Assembly: GCF_003315245.1 (NCBI RefSeq)
Contig: NZ_QNRT01000007.1
Location: 43,299-107,298, forward strand
Direction: 5' to 3'
Source: Arenicella xantha
GTDB taxonomy: Bacteria; Pseudomonadota; Gammaproteobacteria; Arenicellales; Arenicellaceae
DNA length: 64,000 bases
Shown here in pieces: positions 1-8,671 of this stretch (positions are counted from its first letter, which is position 1; every line of letters begins with the position of its first letter). Position numbers and translations under genes: made by a program. The notes under the pieces were generated by a model. The model was not told the DNA's origin and did no database searches. It worked only from the letters and a program-made list of their open reading frames with translations.

Positions 1-359
1 TTGGGCGACAAGTCGTGTCGATCGTCATACCAGCCTAATATGCCCCATGCACTCAGCAAGCCAGCCAATATTCCATAAAAAAGAAGGCTGTCAGTCCAGA
101 CCCCGACGCCAAACAACCCCAGTGCCGCAGTAACCACCATGACAATACCGCCACCACGAGGCACACTACCTTGATGCAAGGTGCGCTCGTTGGGCACGTC
201 CACCATGGAGCTGCGGATTAGGTAAGCAATCAAAAATCGAGTCGCTAACCACGCGACAAGAACCACCGAGCAGAACAAAGCGATAATGAGTAAGATAAGC
301 ATCGGGCTTAAACTCTCAAGGCTATTCAGCAGCGGATGATTCACTATGGCTCGCAACAT
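1..359 (-). CDS. WecA/MraY-like polyprenyl-phosphate sugar-1-phosphate transferase (N-terminal part)
   Basis: The reverse strand reads through from an ATG at 359 to the window edge, about 119 residues without a stop. The start lies 7 bp after the stop of the epimerase gene. A first membrane segment (about residues 20-40, rich in L, I, V and A) is followed by a DVPNERTLHQGSVPRGGG block and then GWYDDRHDLSP. These match the N-terminal signature of the family-4 transferases that load a sugar phosphate onto undecaprenyl phosphate. Known family role: first membrane step of O-antigen or capsule synthesis. As the last visible gene of the polysaccharide operon it is the natural initiating enzyme. The C-terminal two thirds lie outside the window, so substrate (GlcNAc, QuiNAc, Fuc4NAc) cannot be told. 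Confidence 0.85.
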   Translation of the reverse strand, partial: MLRAIVNHPLLNSLESLSPMLILLIIALFCSVVLVAWLATRFLIAYLIRSSMVDVPNERTLHQGSVPRGGGIVMVVTAALGLFGVGVWTDSLLFYGILAGLLSAWGILGWYDDRHDLSP

Positions 360-366
360 AACAGGA

Positions 367-1260
367 TTACCCCTGATCGCTCTGCAACGGATTCCCAGTA
401 ATACTGAGATCTCGCTGCGGATTAAGCAAAAATGCTTGAGGGGAATAGCCAAAGTCGGATTGGGCAGGACTAATGTCATAGCACAAATCCTGACTCATTC
501 TATTCGCCATCTCCGGTGTGTAGTCAAATCGCCCGATTTTAGACGCGAGCATCAGCAGGGTTCGAAATACGCCAAGCGGAATTGATAATATACGCGGAGA
601 CTGCCCTACACCGCGACATATTCGTTCGACCATTGCGCGATACGTAAGCACCTCACCACCAGCGAGTGAATACGTCTTCGAGTAGGTATTTGCATCTTGT
701 AATATTCGCAATGCGGCGCTGACTAAATCTTCGGCATGCACAGGTTGACGACCACCATTAGCCGCTCCGACCAACGGCATAAATCGATACTTGCGGATAA
801 ATCGGGCGATATGCATCACATTTTGATCGAGTCCGTAGCCGTAGATCATGCTCGGTCGCAATATCGTTAAATGCAATTTATGCAGATCACAATGCGTTTG
901 AATGGCGGCCTCAGCATCGGCCAACTTCTGAACCAACACTTGCTCCTGAGTGTTGGCGGAGCCCTGCTTACTGAGTACGCTAGTAGAACTGAATACCACA
1001 AGACGAGTCAGCCGTGCGCTGCTCAAATCTGCAAGTCGTGGCGGCAATAACCAAATAGGTGCGCAATGAATTAGCGTACTAACCTCGGCCAACTGAGTTC
1101 GAACTACCTGATCCGCGGGTTCATTTAAGTCCCACCTCAACCAACTAGCTTGTTTGTGATTAGCCGATCGCGACACCATCAAACATCGCTTGCCTTCAGA
1201 TTTCAAGCGTTCAGCGAGAGGCTGTCCAACCACACCTTGTGCACCAGTAATTAGAATCAC
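367..1260 (-). CDS. Atypical NAD-dependent epimerase/dehydratase (extended-SDR family)
   Basis: This is a Rossmann-fold sugar-nucleotide enzyme of about 297 residues. The protein opens with MILITGAQGVVGQ, a TGxxGxxG dinucleotide site. Further on are FSSTS, the RPSMIYGYG block and RQPVHAEDL, all usual for nucleoside-diphosphate-sugar epimerases. The catalytic YxxxK tyrosine is absent: the lysine in LVQKL has no tyrosine four residues before it, so this is an atypical SDR. I chose the GTG at 1260 because it overlaps the upstream TGA as GTGA and puts the start right at the first beta strand. An ATG at 1284 would add eight residues and a 28-bp overlap. Its place between glycosyltransferases and a WecA-like gene suggests a polysaccharide sugar modification; the exact reaction is unknown. 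Confidence 0.8.
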   Translation of the reverse strand: MILITGAQGVVGQPLAERLKSEGKRCLMVSRSANHKQASWLRWDLNEPADQVVRTQLAEVSTLIHCAPIWLLPPRLADLSSARLTRLVVFSSTSVLSKQGSANTQEQVLVQKLADAEAAIQTHCDLHKLHLTILRPSMIYGYGLDQNVMHIARFIRKYRFMPLVGAANGGRQPVHAEDLVSAALRILQDANTYSKTYSLAGGEVLTYRAMVERICRGVGQSPRILSIPLGVFRTLLMLASKIGRFDYTPEMANRMSQDLCYDISPAQSDFGYSPQAFLLNPQRDLSITGNPLQSDQG

Positions 1261-2141
1261 GAAGTCGTCCAACCCTTGAGCCATGCGATCAACGCTCGCC
1301 CGGCAAAGCTAACATAGACACCGAGCGTGACTAGCCACCTTATAGGCCACCGATATTGCTGGCGATAAAATTTATCAAAAAAGCGCAGCATGCCGCGATG
1401 CAGCGACCACAATACCCGTACCGGTCGCGACTTAGAGCTCACGCCCTTTGCGTGAGTCACCACTGCAGCCGGCTCGGAGCCGACTTGCCAACCAGCAAGC
1501 TCAAAGCGTTTGCACCAATCTAAGTCCTCACAATGCATAAAATAGTCTTCGTCTAACAGCCCTACTTCGCCCATCGCACTGACTCGAGCTACCATAAAAG
1601 CTCCAGACACCGCTTCAACCTCAGCGAATGGTGATTGCCGAGTAAGGTTTGCACCATAGTCAAAATTGCTAAAGTTCGGATGATTGGGGAAAAATTTATG
1701 TAACTGCAGCATACGCACCAGCGCCGACCATGGCGTTGGAAACTTGCGACGACAAGTCACTTGGACACTCCCGTCTTCATTTAAAATCAAGCCACTCGCA
1801 AGTCCTAAACGCGGATGAGCCTCAAAGGCATTTAAAATATGTTCTATCGTATCTGGCGCTAATTCGCAGTCTGGATTCATCAAAATCGCAAACTCGGTGT
1901 CCGCATCCAATTCGCGCAACACCTGATTGTTAGCTGCAGCAAACCCCACGTTACACTCATTGAGTAGCCACTGAACACGAGACTCAGACACCGCTGCTTG
2001 GGCGTTAGCGATACTGTCGTCAGACGAAGCATTATCAACCACGGTGATCGCGCCTGCGCCATACTCAATGGCCGAATTAATCGATCGGCATAACCAATCT
2101 CCGGCATTGTAGTTGACAATAATTACGTGATATCTAGGCAT
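1257..2141 (-). CDS. Family 2 glycosyltransferase (rhamnosyltransferase-like)
   Basis: This is a cytoplasmic GT-A fold sugar transferase of 294 residues. Residues 5-12 read HVIIVNYN and lead into VVDNASSDDS (nucleotide-sugar binding). NPDCEL near residue 90 is the DxD-like metal site. EAVSGAFMVAR and LLDEDYFMHCEDLDWCKR carry the usual acceptor and base region of WbbL-like O-antigen transferases. The C-terminus is basic and hydrophobic (WLVTLGVYVSFAGRALIAWL), which suggests membrane association. The start overlaps the previous gene by 8 bp and its stop overlaps the epimerase start, so translation is probably coupled. Donor sugar is not evident; rhamnose is a guess from family resemblance and from the rfbA/rfbB genes in the operon. 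Confidence 0.87.
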   Translation of the reverse strand: MPRYHVIIVNYNAGDWLCRSINSAIEYGAGAITVVDNASSDDSIANAQAAVSESRVQWLLNECNVGFAAANNQVLRELDADTEFAILMNPDCELAPDTIEHILNAFEAHPRLGLASGLILNEDGSVQVTCRRKFPTPWSALVRMLQLHKFFPNHPNFSNFDYGANLTRQSPFAEVEAVSGAFMVARVSAMGEVGLLDEDYFMHCEDLDWCKRFELAGWQVGSEPAAVVTHAKGVSSKSRPVRVLWSLHRGMLRFFDKFYRQQYRWPIRWLVTLGVYVSFAGRALIAWLKGWTTS

Positions 2142-3054
2142 TCGGCATCGGCCCCGTTACCCCTCTTAAGCCATGCCACACACCGCGTAACATCATGCTC
2201 AAATTTGCTCGTCTCGGCGCTTTCACAAGCCCAAACATAATGAAGATCATGCCTAAACGTTGAATGTCGTTCCACTTCCACCAATTGCTGCAGTAGCCGC
2301 GCCGGTAAAGCAGCACACTGTTTCGCATAATATAGTAATAGCGAAATGGTTTATGTTGCGGCACATTGCGCTGGCGACCGCCGATCGCTACGCGATGCGT
2401 CTGTTCGCCCAAACCATGTTGCATTAATGCGTCGCAAACACCAAAGGCCCGATAGCCTCGATTCTTGGCTCGCAAGAACCATTCGGTGTCGACGTGATCG
2501 ATAAACAGTGATTCATCCATAGTACCAATATGCTCGATGGTGTCAGTCCGAATCAACGAGCCAGAGGAGATTAAAAAGTCGGCTTCTAAACAACCAAGTT
2601 GATCACGTTCATTACAATAACGACGAGCAAACTTGAGTTTACCAAATCGCACGAAGAAAGATTCACTACCGGTGTCCGCATTTAGGTAGCTGACACCAAC
2701 CGCACTGACCGGATGCGATTTCGATTGTTGTTCGTGAGCCGCCACTAAAGCCGCCACCATCCCTGTGAGTGGCACGCTGTCTTGATCCATTATCAACACA
2801 TACGGGTAGGCATTCTGCTGGGCATAGGCGATCCCAGCATTGTGCGCCGCGCCCACACCTAAGTTGTCACGTTGCGGCGCAAACACAACGGTTTCCAACT
2901 GCTCGCACAATTGGCCAATTTCGGCGCCATTCGTCGAGCCATTGTCCACTACCAATACGCCACAGTCTTGTTTCAACAAAGCGGCCAGCGTCAGCCGCAA
3001 TGATGGCAGTTCAGGGTTATATGTAACAACGATGGCAAGAACCTTCTTGCTCAC
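2134..3054 (-). CDS. Family 2 glycosyltransferase (RfbF-type rhamnosyltransferase family)
   Basis: A GTG-started protein of 306 residues. The N-terminus KVLAIVVTYNPELPSL and VVDNGST form the donor site, MDQDSVPL is the metal-binding motif, and FLISSGSLIRTDTIEHIG with MDESLFIDHVDTEWFLRA is typical of the rhamnosyltransferase family named for RfbF. The C-terminal YYYIMRNSVLLYRR motif is also seen in that family. The gene starts 5 bp after the ArnC/GtrB-like gene and overlaps the next glycosyltransferase by 8 bp. Likely role: adding a deoxyhexose to the lipid-linked O-antigen-like repeat on the inner face of the cytoplasmic membrane. No internal methionine lies near the N-terminus, so the GTG start is probably right. 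Confidence 0.87.
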   Translation of the reverse strand: MSKKVLAIVVTYNPELPSLRLTLAALLKQDCGVLVVDNGSTNGAEIGQLCEQLETVVFAPQRDNLGVGAAHNAGIAYAQQNAYPYVLIMDQDSVPLTGMVAALVAAHEQQSKSHPVSAVGVSYLNADTGSESFFVRFGKLKFARRYCNERDQLGCLEADFLISSGSLIRTDTIEHIGTMDESLFIDHVDTEWFLRAKNRGYRAFGVCDALMQHGLGEQTHRVAIGGRQRNVPQHKPFRYYYIMRNSVLLYRRGYCSNWWKWNDIQRLGMIFIMFGLVKAPRRANLSMMLRGVWHGLRGVTGPMPNA

Positions 3055-3059
3055 CCTGT

Positions 3060-4025
3060 TTAACCTTTCTTAGTATCGTCAGTCTCAATACCGATCGTGT
3101 TGCGCACATGGTAGATCGGTTTATTCTGGCTTTCATAATAGGTTCGGGTTTGCATTTCGCCAATCAAGCCAAACAAAATGAATTGCAGCCCGATTATGAG
3201 CAACATGAATGCAAAAATCAGCAGTGGGCGGTCACCAAGCGGCACGCCAAAAAACAATCTCGCCACGGTTAAGTACGCTATAAGTGCTCCACCAATGCCG
3301 CCTAAGGCCAACCCAGGCATACCGAAAAAGTGCAATGGCCGCGCATGATATCGCAACAAAAACTTCACAGTTATCAGATCTAACACCACACGAAAAGTTC
3401 GTGAAATACCGTATTTAGATTCACCGGCGGTGCGTGCGCGATGGTTTACTTTTACTTCAGCCATTTTAGCACCGACACCACTAGCTACCGCAGGAATAAA
3501 TCGGTGCATTTCACCATACAGTGTGACGCGTTTAGCAAGTTCTTTGCGCATGGCCTTTAGCGTACAACCATAATCATGCAAACGCACATCCGTTATCTTG
3601 GAAATCAATCGGTTTGCCAGCATTGATGGTAGCTTGCGTGAAAGATAGGTGTCTTGGCGGTCAAAACGCCAGCCACAAACCATGTCATACCCTTCTTCTA
3701 TTTTAGCAATTAACGCTGGAATATCGGCCGGATCGTTTTGACGATCAGCGTCTAATGTGACAACGATATCGCCTTGTGCATAATCTAAACCGGCAACCAT
3801 AGCAGCGGTTTGACCGAAGTTGCGACGGAAGCTCACCACCTTGATTTGCGGCATGGTTTCACGACAGCTAGCCAATACATCACAGCCGTCATCGGTACTA
3901 CCATCATCGATAAAAATCACTTCGTATTGTTTATCGATAGTATCCATCGCGGTCTTTATCTCATCACATAATGGTTTGAGATTCGGCGATTCATTCAAAA
4001 AGGGTATTACAATAGAGACGTCCAT
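3060..4025 (-). CDS. Polyprenyl-phosphate glycosyltransferase (DPM1/GtrB/ArnC-like GT2)
   Basis: A 321-residue family-2 transferase with MDVSIVIPFLNESPNL, EVIFIDDGSTDD and TLDADRQNDPADIP (metal site, near residue 91). Residues about 235-300 hold two strong membrane spans (PGLALGGIGGALIAYLTVARLFF and LLIFAFMLLIIGLQFILFGLIGEM). That layout is characteristic of enzymes that move a sugar from a nucleotide to undecaprenyl phosphate (GtrB, ArnC, dolichol-phosphate-mannose synthase-like). Known family product: a lipid-monophosphate sugar used later on the periplasmic side. No partner flippase or periplasmic GT-C enzyme is visible here, so it may serve the main repeat unit or a side decoration. Ninety bases separate it from the next gene upstream, the longest gap among the glycosyltransferase genes. 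Confidence 0.88.
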   Translation of the reverse strand: MDVSIVIPFLNESPNLKPLCDEIKTAMDTIDKQYEVIFIDDGSTDDGCDVLASCRETMPQIKVVSFRRNFGQTAAMVAGLDYAQGDIVVTLDADRQNDPADIPALIAKIEEGYDMVCGWRFDRQDTYLSRKLPSMLANRLISKITDVRLHDYGCTLKAMRKELAKRVTLYGEMHRFIPAVASGVGAKMAEVKVNHRARTAGESKYGISRTFRVVLDLITVKFLLRYHARPLHFFGMPGLALGGIGGALIAYLTVARLFFGVPLGDRPLLIFAFMLLIIGLQFILFGLIGEMQTRTYYESQNKPIYHVRNTIGIETDDTKKG

Positions 4026-4115
4026 AACGGTACCTGTCGAGTCTAACTAGTGGGACTCGTCTGCGTGGTTAGCGAAAGCGCGATTATACGAAAATAACCG
4101 CCAAAAATAAGGCTT

Positions 4116-6107
4116 TTAATCGGTCGATTCCAGAAAAATCAATTCATCTTGTGCATGGTGCTCGGTTTGAGGGAAAACCCCCTCATCACTTATGCGTAAG
4201 TGTTTACTGTAGTATTTGTCTACGAACCCTTTGCACTTCCAGCGTTTTTGCAATGCGCCAAGCTCACGAAAATAGCGCTCAACATGCACATCCGATAGGT
4301 CATCCCCGCGACTGACAGACTCATGGTGATACAAACATGCCTCAGGGGTCCACATTATCTCGTAGCCCGCCGACTCAACTCGCAAGCAGTAGTCAATGTC
4401 GTTATAGGCTACTTTAAAATTCTCTTCGTCTAAGCCACCAACTTGCTCGAATAGCGCACGAGGGGTAACCAAGCAAGCGGCGGTGACGGCCATCATATTC
4501 TGCGTGGCCAAGCAGCGATACTGATAGCCAGGAGCATCACCAACTTCGAGCCGATGAATGTGCCCGGCCGCATTGCCCATTCCGATGGTAACTCCAGCGT
4601 GCTGTATTTTACCATTTCCAAACAACAACTTAGCACCAACAATTCCAACCTTTGACTGCGTTGCCCAAACCATCATCTGGGTTAGCCAGTCACCATCAAT
4701 CACTTCAATATCGTTATTGACTAGACCAATATACTCGGCTGAACCGTGGCGAGCTGCAAAGTTATTAATTGCCGAATAATTGAATTCGCCGGGGTACGCG
4801 ACCACTTTAACGCGTGGATCTTTTTGCAGCTCCTCAAAATACGCGAGTGTTTCCGGCAGCTCGCTACCGTTATCGACAATGACAACGTGATAGTTTTGGT
4901 AAGTCGTTTTACTCAAAATACTATCGACGCACGGCTTGAGAACAGCCAAACCGTCACGCGTTGGTATAAGCAGATCAATTGAAGGATGTTGCTTCCAAGC
5001 CTGATTCGCTCGTAAGCGGTTGTATTCACCGCTACGTAACCAGTCAATATTGGGCCACGGAGACTGCTCCGAAAGCGGCGCGGGAGTGTCTAACTGAGCG
5101 GTTCGATCACTTCGGATTAGCGCTTCATCAACATGCAAAACCTTATCGAGCTGGGTAAACGCCTGTAACGCTAAGGAATACTGTATATCGGTATCGAAAA
5201 GCGCTTGAGTTCCAGTGTCTGGCAGCATCTCGGTGTTAACCAACATGGCGAAACCCACGTAATTAAAACAGTGCAAATAAGCTCGACTCGGACTCGGCTT
5301 AAATACCGGGTGTAAGGCGTTTGGGCCAGTCTGAACGGTGTAATCGTGGTCGGTGTAGACCAAATTTGGTCGAGTAGATGATTTATTGATTGCCCGCTTT
5401 AACATCAAAATCGCCGGTTCTCGCAAATGCTCAGTCACCGCCAACGGTAAACAGTATTCTATGTCGCTGGGAACATCATCGCCTGCCATTAATATGGCGT
5501 CTGGTTGCACTAACAACTCAGTGAGTGCCACACGCTGAGAATCATTTTCGATAACCACAGCAATACGTACCTTGCGAACTAACCATGTGAGTTGTTTGTT
5601 AAACCCTCGGTACTTATGCCAACCTTTAACCTTTTTTAGATACCCTCCAGCGCTGGCATCGGGCGCATAGAACGCCAGCAAATCGTTCGACAGCTCAGTA
5701 GAGTCCTGAAACTGCATGACTAACATTTTGAATAATGTTTTTAAGCTGAAAAAATCGAGCAAATAACGAAAACAGATGAGCAGTACTCGTAATCGCCCTT
5801 CTATACCGGAGACCCGAGCTAATCGCTCAAACTCAAGAGAACGGCTATACGCTTTAAGCTGCCCTTCGGGCAAATAGACCAACATGCGATTCCGACCACC
5901 ATGAAATCCCAGCAACGTGCGTTCAACACAGTGTCCTTTGGCATTTTCTAGCAATAAGCGCGGAACCACATCGGTAACGCCCGCCACCACGAACTCACAT
6001 ATATACCAGCCCGCCCGCAGACGAATATCATTCTGAGTAAAATCAACATGCTGCCAAGTAGACGCAAGCCGATTATTGAGCTTAACCAAAAACTTTAAAA
6101 TGCTCAT
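4116..6107 (-). CDS. Large tandem GT2 glycosyltransferase (O-antigen/rhamnan type)
   Basis: A 663-residue protein. Residues from about 376 form a complete family-2 domain: IDLLIPTRDGLAVL, VVIVDNGSE, a VNNDIEVI metal site, GAKLLFGNGKIQHAGVTIG, and the YNDIDYCLRVESAGY base region. Residues about 100-345 look like a second, degenerate copy: YTDHDY followed by HPVFKPSPS and NYVGFAML recall the middle of a GT2 domain, but the N-terminal nucleotide-binding strand is not convincing. Such two-domain enzymes are common in ABC-dependent O-polysaccharide loci, where two linkages can be made by one chain. It starts 6 bp after the methyltransferase stop, in the same operon. Whether the first domain is active cannot be judged from sequence alone. 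Confidence 0.86.
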   Translation of the reverse strand: MSILKFLVKLNNRLASTWQHVDFTQNDIRLRAGWYICEFVVAGVTDVVPRLLLENAKGHCVERTLLGFHGGRNRMLVYLPEGQLKAYSRSLEFERLARVSGIEGRLRVLLICFRYLLDFFSLKTLFKMLVMQFQDSTELSNDLLAFYAPDASAGGYLKKVKGWHKYRGFNKQLTWLVRKVRIAVVIENDSQRVALTELLVQPDAILMAGDDVPSDIEYCLPLAVTEHLREPAILMLKRAINKSSTRPNLVYTDHDYTVQTGPNALHPVFKPSPSRAYLHCFNYVGFAMLVNTEMLPDTGTQALFDTDIQYSLALQAFTQLDKVLHVDEALIRSDRTAQLDTPAPLSEQSPWPNIDWLRSGEYNRLRANQAWKQHPSIDLLIPTRDGLAVLKPCVDSILSKTTYQNYHVVIVDNGSELPETLAYFEELQKDPRVKVVAYPGEFNYSAINNFAARHGSAEYIGLVNNDIEVIDGDWLTQMMVWATQSKVGIVGAKLLFGNGKIQHAGVTIGMGNAAGHIHRLEVGDAPGYQYRCLATQNMMAVTAACLVTPRALFEQVGGLDEENFKVAYNDIDYCLRVESAGYEIMWTPEACLYHHESVSRGDDLSDVHVERYFRELGALQKRWKCKGFVDKYYSKHLRISDEGVFPQTEHHAQDELIFLESTD

Positions 6108-6113
6108 GCGTCG

Positions 6114-7337
6114 TTATATTGTGGTTTTACCGAAAATTCGACGAACCAAATTCATTGCACGCCAACCAATAGAATTACTCATTAATGCCACCTTGGCTTC
6201 TAAATTCGAGGTGTGTGATTGCAATTGAATAATCTCAGCATTTAAATGCTGCTGGATTTTTTTATCTTGCACGCGCTGCTCAGCCTTGGCCGACGGCAAG
6301 TCATAACCTAGTTCAGGCATTTCAAACTGACTCAGCTCATTCGGGCAAAGCGCTTGCAATACCGACTCATTGCTTCCTAACAATATGAGAAAAGAGTTCG
6401 CATGATCTTCAAAATTTCCTGCGTCTAACAAACCTTGCCAAGCACGGTGTTCAGAAACACCCAAATCAAAATGCTCAGCGTAATCACGTGACCGAATAGG
6501 CAATAAGCCCTCCAACACTCGACTGCTTGGAGCGCCCTCTTTCACCACTAATGTTGGCACTTTATAATCTGGAAAAGGATAGAGAAACTGATGGGCAGAA
6601 AACTGCGCCTGAGTAATTTGCTCAAGCCACTCGGATCGACTGTAGGTGCGAATGCCGGTGGATTCACGATAGTTGTCTAACCCTACAAAGCGAACACCGT
6701 AGTGGTCTTCATTGGCACCGAGCATATACTTTAAGCCTAGTCGGTTTTCAATCGCAATGAGTGTGACACCATCGTCTACGGCAGCCTTACGCGCAAGCCC
6801 TAATAGATCTTGCAAGGCAGCTTGGTCAGTCGCACGCTGTGAAAAGCGTCCAGCGTATTCAGTGACACCGACAAACAAGACTAGGTCATACCCATTTTTT
6901 GGAAATTGTATATCATTAAAGTTCGCAACACTGATCGTGACATTGTCTAAATCACGACATCGCAACGCGGCTAACGCCGCTCGGCTCGCGCTGCCTTCTA
7001 CAGCATCAACCTGAATATGCGAATGTTCGCCCAAGTAGCGTGTGATTGACCCACAACCACAACCGAGCTCTAACACTCGATTAACATTGCTCAAGTCTAG
7101 CGACCGTAATAGATTCGCTCGCGTACTGGATAAATGGTATTCGGTCGGCCAGTCATCTATTTTAGACTGTAGCTCATAAGATTTTGACGATAAGTCCTTG
7201 GCTTGAGACAAAATGGTGTATAGCTTTGCTTCCGCCTCGTCACCGTCAGAGTACTGGAAATCGGCCGCACCGGCCTCAGCCGCATACACGCGGTTACGAT
7301 TACGAATAAATTGATTCTGTTCGGTTAGCGCGCTCAT
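6114..7337 (-). CDS. SAM-dependent methyltransferase with C-terminal coiled coil (possible chain terminator)
   Basis: A 407-residue class I methyltransferase. Residues about 88-100 read RVLELGCGCGSITRYL (motif I), followed by VDAVEGS and LVLFVGVTEY. The last 60 residues (VQDKKIQQHLNAEIIQLQ onward) form a heptad-like coiled coil ending in a basic amphipathic tail (WRAMNLVRRIFGK), which could anchor it to the membrane or to partner proteins. Its ATG overlaps the wzt TGA (ATGA), so the two are translationally coupled. In ABC-dependent O-antigen systems such as the WbdD type, a methyltransferase caps the non-reducing end, and Wzt's C-terminal domain reads the cap. The architecture and coupling fit that job; this is inference. 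Confidence 0.82.
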   Translation of the reverse strand: MSALTEQNQFIRNRNRVYAAEAGAADFQYSDGDEAEAKLYTILSQAKDLSSKSYELQSKIDDWPTEYHLSSTRANLLRSLDLSNVNRVLELGCGCGSITRYLGEHSHIQVDAVEGSASRAALAALRCRDLDNVTISVANFNDIQFPKNGYDLVLFVGVTEYAGRFSQRATDQAALQDLLGLARKAAVDDGVTLIAIENRLGLKYMLGANEDHYGVRFVGLDNYRESTGIRTYSRSEWLEQITQAQFSAHQFLYPFPDYKVPTLVVKEGAPSSRVLEGLLPIRSRDYAEHFDLGVSEHRAWQGLLDAGNFEDHANSFLILLGSNESVLQALCPNELSQFEMPELGYDLPSAKAEQRVQDKKIQQHLNAEIIQLQSHTSNLEAKVALMSNSIGWRAMNLVRRIFGKTTI

Positions 7338-8671
7338 GAATGAACCTCGTCAATCATTTCAATTTTGCCGGCCAAGTCAGCATAACCAAATGCTTCAGGC
7401 GTGGTACCCACATGAATGTGGATCATGTCGTAGCGTCGATCCACCGCAATATTATCTTTGGCTTCGTGGTCTTGTGCGACCCCCAATGAGATAAAGTAAT
7501 GCCCCGACAAAAGACTTAACGTCAACTCAAACTCGATCGGCACCAAATCACCACCTTTCTGTGACAATGGCATGTCACTTACCAACCTTGAGTTCGTACC
7601 GTATACCGCATTGCCGTCTTCGGTTTTGACGGTAATTCCGTAAATAAGCTCGTCTATGTCTTGCTCAAATAGCACTGACATTCGGATCGTCAAACGATCT
7701 CCTCGTTTAACTAAACCTGAGGTATAAGCACCATTTTGCAACACTTCATAATGACAAATCTTCGCGCGACCATCGCCCCAACGGTGTTCATTCGCATTGT
7801 AAGTCGGCTGTTTCACGCAATTATCGACAGTGGGATCAAAGTCAACCGCGTAGTCCTCGGCATTAATAGCGACTGGCGCTTGCACATCTGCGTCAGACTC
7901 AAACATCATTTCTAAATAGGCTTGAACTACGTCTTTGGGGCTGCCCGTCATTTTGAGCTCGCCTTCGTCCAACATGATGGCCCGGTCACAATACTTTAAA
8001 ACGCTGTCAGTTGAATGCGTAACAAATAAAATCGAAACGCCCTGCTCCTTGAGCGCGTCAAGACGACGAAAGCACTTGCGTTGAAAACGCACATCGCCAA
8101 CAGCCAGGGCTTCATCGACGATTAGAATGTCCGGGTTCATATTAATCGCCACCGCAAAAGCTAGGCGCACAAACATACCGCTAGAATAAGTTTTAACTGG
8201 CCGATGTAGGAAATCGCCAAGACCACAGAAATCCACAATGTCGGGCAGCTTCTGATGAAACTCATCACGCGTTAACCCCATAATCGAGGCATTTAAGCGG
8301 GCATTCTCCATGCCGGTAAATTCTGGATTAAAGCCGGCGCCGAGCTCCAATAAAGCCGAAATCCGGCCATGCGTTTCAAACTGACCTTCGGTCGGCTGTA
8401 GTATTCCCGCAATAATTTGTAACAGGGTTGATTTACCTGAGCCATTTTTACCAACAATACCAACTGTTTCACCTTTATGAACAGTTAGGTCGATGCCTTT
8501 GAGGGCCCAAAAATTATGCGCGTACGTCTTTTTCGGGAAAAAGCTCTGCCACAAACGATGAATCGGCTTGCGGTAAGTCTTGTAGCATTTTTTAACTTGC
8601 TGAACTTTTATTACCGGCTGCATTACCGGCTGCATTACCGGCTGCTCATTGAGGTGTTGACTAGATGACAT
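7334..8671 (-). CDS. wzt: Wzt: polysaccharide ABC exporter ATP-binding subunit with C-terminal glycan-recognition domain
   Basis: ATPase of the Wzm/Wzt exporter, which moves undecaprenyl-linked polysaccharide across the inner membrane. Visible motifs are Walker A GKNGSGKST, signature YSSGMFVRLAFA, Walker B DILIVDEALAVGD and the switch FVTHS. Residues from about 275 form the additional beta-rich domain (YGITVKTEDGNAVYG, GHYFISLGVA) found in Wzt proteins that bind a modified chain terminus. I chose the ATG at 8671, giving about 445 residues and an 11-bp overlap with wzm; an in-frame ATG at 8713 would overlap wzm by 53 bp. Residues 10-21 are a small QPVM repeat encoded by a 12-bp tandem repeat. 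The stop overlaps the methyltransferase start. Confidence 0.93.
   Translation of the reverse strand: MSSSQHLNEQPVMQPVMQPVIKVQQVKKCYKTYRKPIHRLWQSFFPKKTYAHNFWALKGIDLTVHKGETVGIVGKNGSGKSTLLQIIAGILQPTEGQFETHGRISALLELGAGFNPEFTGMENARLNASIMGLTRDEFHQKLPDIVDFCGLGDFLHRPVKTYSSGMFVRLAFAVAINMNPDILIVDEALAVGDVRFQRKCFRRLDALKEQGVSILFVTHSTDSVLKYCDRAIMLDEGELKMTGSPKDVVQAYLEMMFESDADVQAPVAINAEDYAVDFDPTVDNCVKQPTYNANEHRWGDGRAKICHYEVLQNGAYTSGLVKRGDRLTIRMSVLFEQDIDELIYGITVKTEDGNAVYGTNSRLVSDMPLSQKGGDLVPIEFELTLSLLSGHYFISLGVAQDHEAKDNIAVDRRYDMIHIHVGTTPEAFGYADLAGKIEMIDEVHS
8611..8646. repeat. 12-bp tandem repeat (three copies) inside wzt
   Basis: TTACCGGCTGCA is repeated at 8611, 8623 and 8635, with one mismatch at the end of the third copy. 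On the coding strand it writes QPVM-QPVM-QPVI just before the ABC domain. Because the unit is a multiple of three, copy-number change would alter linker length without a frameshift. Confidence 0.9.
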
